Assembly: GCA_032164245.1 (NCBI GenBank)
Contig: JAVMKO010000009.1
Coordinates: forward strand, 82,936,712-83,000,711
DNA length: 64,000 bases
Reading direction: 5' to 3'
DNA from: Sternotherus odoratus
Lineage: Eukaryota > Chordata > Testudines > Kinosternidae
This document shows positions 60,974 to 64,000 of the stretch, piece by piece. Within the stretch, counting starts at the first letter, position 1. The number at the start of each line of letters is the position of its first letter. The translations under genes were made by a program, and so were the position numbers. The notes beneath the pieces are model-generated. The model made no database searches, was not told the DNA's origin, and saw only the letters and a program-made list of their open reading frames with translations.

Positions 60974-63345
60974 AGTGTAGGCCTTGCCCCTCCTGTCTGT
61001 TAGCTCTCTGGAGTCAGATGAATGTGTTCATACCATGAAGTCCAACTAATTTGTCTCCCTCTGTTGGCATGGCAACACCCAGGAAAACAGAGCTAGTCAA
61101 CTGGTGTCTCTGGAGGGCTTCTTCATTACCATTTATGCAGCTGGTCCATGACACATCTACATAGTCAGAGCATATTTTCTTCTCAACATCCTTCTCATCA
61201 TTTCTCTCCTGGTTTGTTTCAGCTTTTCTTTCTGCCTGTGGCTGGGATCCTGAAAGCTATGGATAAAATCAGTGCCAACTGTGGTGATGGGTGAGGACCA
61301 ACCTCAATGGTACCAATGTTCCATCATTACTGACTTGGGCTGGCTCCGAGTCCATTACCAGTTGCATACTCCGTTCAGTTCCCCCAAAGAAAACAGCATT
61401 TTAAAATAGAATTGAGGTGTTCCACAGCCCTCTGGAATGTGTGGTATAGCCCATGGACTGCGCTATTCACACGTACAGCTGAATCAGTAGGAATTTTTTC
61501 CTAAAATCCCCTTCTATAGACAAGGTACAGACACGTTTTCCTTTCCTCCTCCGCTTCCATTACACTCACTCATAACCTCACGCCAAAACCAAGAGCATTC
61601 TCGCTTAGGTCCCCCCAATCCTGCAATATGACTCCAAATGGAAATCAAGGGGGACCCATGCTAGAGAGCGGTCTGACTGAAAGGAGTCAATTTAGAGGAC
61701 TGCTCGATCTCTTTAGAGTGTTCTTCTTGCTCTGGCGTGAAGGCGTATTTTGGACCTGAATTGCTTCTGAGCTATTTGAGTGCCATGTAAATGGACACAG
61801 AAAGACTGTTAACAATGACTCTTCTAGTCTTGAGTCACTGTTGTCAAAACATTTATCTCATAAATAGCTGCTTAAAACCCTGACCCCAACCACAGTGTAG
61901 TGCTGGTGAATAATTGGGGACTCTATCGATGGTTTGGGGTTTTTTTCGGCTTGTGTTGAACTGAGCCTACTTGCAGAAAATGTTGACCCCATTCCGTAAA
62001 ACCTTTTCCTATATCATTTAACAGAAAAAGTATCCACATTTGACTCATTTAAAATCCATTTTAATGACAATTGACATTTTTATGGGCCCTATTTATTCAA
62101 ATAGCTCTGAAGTATTGTCTAAATTAATTCTGCACACGGTGGCCTTTATCCTGAAGTGGTACAAGTCCACCTGCATAGATCTGATTGCAGGACTGAGACC
62201 TATAAAATGGTAGCAATCACTTCCTCCAGCACTGAAATGCAGCTGTAGAGCACAGCAGCACCAATGAAACGTCTTGGATTTTACCAAAGATTTTTGGATT
62301 TTGTAAATTAGAGAGAGCCACCGAGCCTCCAACATCATAAATGAAAAAGGCATTTTCACCTCTGACATTTAAAAATGGCCTAATCAATTTCTTTTTATAA
62401 GCCATCTTCTCTTGCTCTGCCTCTTCATGTGGCAAGTAGTTGAGTAGATAATTCATCATTGGATTTGGTGGCTTAATCAAAAAATCAGTGGGGATAAAAA
62501 TTGTTTCAAACTAAAATTGAAGGGTTTTATTTTTCTTCCTAAAATGAAAACACAACCCCCAGGGCTGGGGTGGAGTTGAATGAAATGCTTTGACTGTTGA
62601 TTTGAATCAATGATTCAAAACAAAATGCTTGGAAATGTCAAAACAATGTTATTTCTTTGGGAACGGGGCTGAAACTCTGAGCTGAGTTTGATCTGAATTT
62701 GCAAATAGTTTTGGTGCCCTGCACAATGCCAAGCCCACTGTGGAATAAAGTTGAGTGAGAACTCCCTGAAAATAAGGGGTTGATCATCCAAAATAGTGTC
62801 AAGGCCTGAAATGTAACCGTGCTTCTCCTTCTCCAAAGACAATTAATGGCAAAACTCCTATTGACCCTAATGAGAGCAGGCTCAGAGCCCAATAGTGTCT
62901 GTCCTACCTAGAAAGGAATTCAAAGTCAACTGCGACCAGGGGGCTTGATCTTGACGTGTCCTCTTACTTCCCGGCTAGGCACAGCTTGGACTATTAAAGT
63001 GTCCCTTTTTGATTTCCCATTGGAAATGCACTTAGGGTGCAATAATATTAACCAGACTCCCACATGAAATGTCAGAGAGGCCTGGGGGTGGGGAAAAGGC
63101 AGTAATTATCCTGCCATTGGCCCTTTCGGCCTCTTTCTCAAGCACGCCACAACAGCTTTGCAGTCCCAGCTCCAAGTGTGAGCCTGACGCCTGGACCATG
63201 AAGACATTTTCCCAGCACAGCTGAACTGTGATGTGAAACAAGTTGATTCCCTCATGAGAGGGGAGTCAGCAGTTGGAACAATTATTATTGAAAGTTTTAT
63301 TTGAAAAGCCCTGGTGGGACTTTTGCTTGATGTTGCCTTTTCTTA

Positions 63346-63348
<3 letters not shown>

Positions 63349-63406
<58 letters not shown>

Positions 63407-63410
63407 GCGC
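63349..63410. repeat. (AC)28 microsatellite with GC extension
   Basis: An AC run of 56 bases that ends in GCGCGC. It is likely polymorphic. Confidence 0.97.
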
Positions 63411-64000
63411 TACAGGATTGTGATTAGCAAGATAATGAGCACCATCTGCTTTTAATCAATTCCTTCCTTTTCTCCCAAGCCCTCCTAACTTCTAGTATTA
63501 ATGGAAACAGATTTGAATACTGGAAAGGACTATGCTGGAAAATGATTGGATATTTACTAGGTGAAAAGTGAAATTGCACAGGCATTTCAGAGGTATACTA
63601 TTTGACAGGTGTAATTTTTCTTCTGAATGTGTTGCATGCCTTTTTTATGAACCTAAATGGATATTGGCACATGAGATCAGAATTTTGCATAGGGAAATTT
63701 TAAGAATCGGATGTAAACTCAGACTTGAACTTGAAACACTGACAGCGTCCGCTCAAAAGTGAGCAATTGTTTATTGCGACAATGGAACTCCAAAGATGTA
63801 AACATAGTTTATGCCATGTAAGCTTTGTTTCCTTGCCCAGACCAATCTATGATGGTAACTCCTTGTTCTGTTTTACAAAACACAGAAAGGGAGATTACTT
63901 AGGCAGTTCTTAATACTTCCCATGCATTCTGTTTTCCACTTAAAAGACTTTGGTTTATCTTGGAAGCTGAACATTTTGAATTCCTCTCTCTTCTCAAGAC

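Larger units (their letters stand above)
40506..64000. other. Downstream flank, no gene recognised
   Basis: No frame in this 23.5 kb resembles a known protein except transposon remnants. In mammals HS6ST2 lies in this direction, but no sulfotransferase exon was seen. Stretches 43670-45320, 47050-50700, 51830-54380, 55080-57280, 57560-60380 and 60980-63340 hold AT-rich sequence and small unclassified repeat fragments only. Repeat-like phrases such as 'cctgatcctgcc' and 'ttcaatgacag' occur near 48640-48760 and 56070-56310. Confidence 0.75.

Noticed and set aside
40506..64000. A second gene downstream, such as HS6ST2
   Set aside because: No exon-like frame with similarity or matching splice sites was found.

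Overview
This window is a piece of an amniote chromosome, most likely from a cryptodire turtle. It carries the 3' two-thirds of one protein-coding gene, glypican-4 (GPC4), on the + strand, with long introns and a gene-free downstream flank. Vertebrate evidence: seven short exons with GT/AG borders and matching phases, and kilobase introns full of transposon debris. Turtle evidence: a tRNA-derived SINE of the Cry I type with a CR1-derived tail (23837-24040), several CR1 LINE 3' ends of the kind that finish in ATTCTATGA repeats, many short DNA-transposon families of the types I associate with turtle genomes, and DIRS-like retrotransposon relics. The species cannot be named from sequence alone.

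Layout. 1-10397 is the end of GPC4 intron 2. Exons 3 to 9 lie at 10398-10789, 28359-28524, 33661-33791, 34397-34543, 35094-35230, 37678-37853 and 38215-38423 (stop codon at the end of the last). Joined, they encode about 452 residues, from roughly residue 107 to the C-terminus, numbered against mammalian GPC4. Exons 1 and 2 (signal peptide, first cysteines) must lie upstream of the window. The 3' UTR probably runs to about 40505. From there to 64000 I found no gene, only repeats and unannotated sequence.

The encoded protein is a GPI-anchored heparan sulfate proteoglycan core. The glypican helical core, the RxxR convertase site in exon 6, three Ser-Gly attachment dipeptides in exon 9 and a hydrophobic C-terminal GPI signal are all present. 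One residue stands out: a cysteine conserved in glypicans at the start of exon 4 is read here as glycine (codon 28377-28379).

The rest of the interest is in mobile elements. Two DIRS-like copies in intron 3 each end a decayed tyrosine-recombinase frame with a pair of inverted-repeat arms. Two miniature DNA transposons keep perfect 8-bp target duplications (27090-27715 and 54966-55066). One transposon is nested inside another near 51.3-51.8 kb. A 5S rRNA pseudogene, a 159-bp hairpin and several near-palindromic elements also occur. I saw no undescribed gene system; repeat family names are from recognition, not from a database search.
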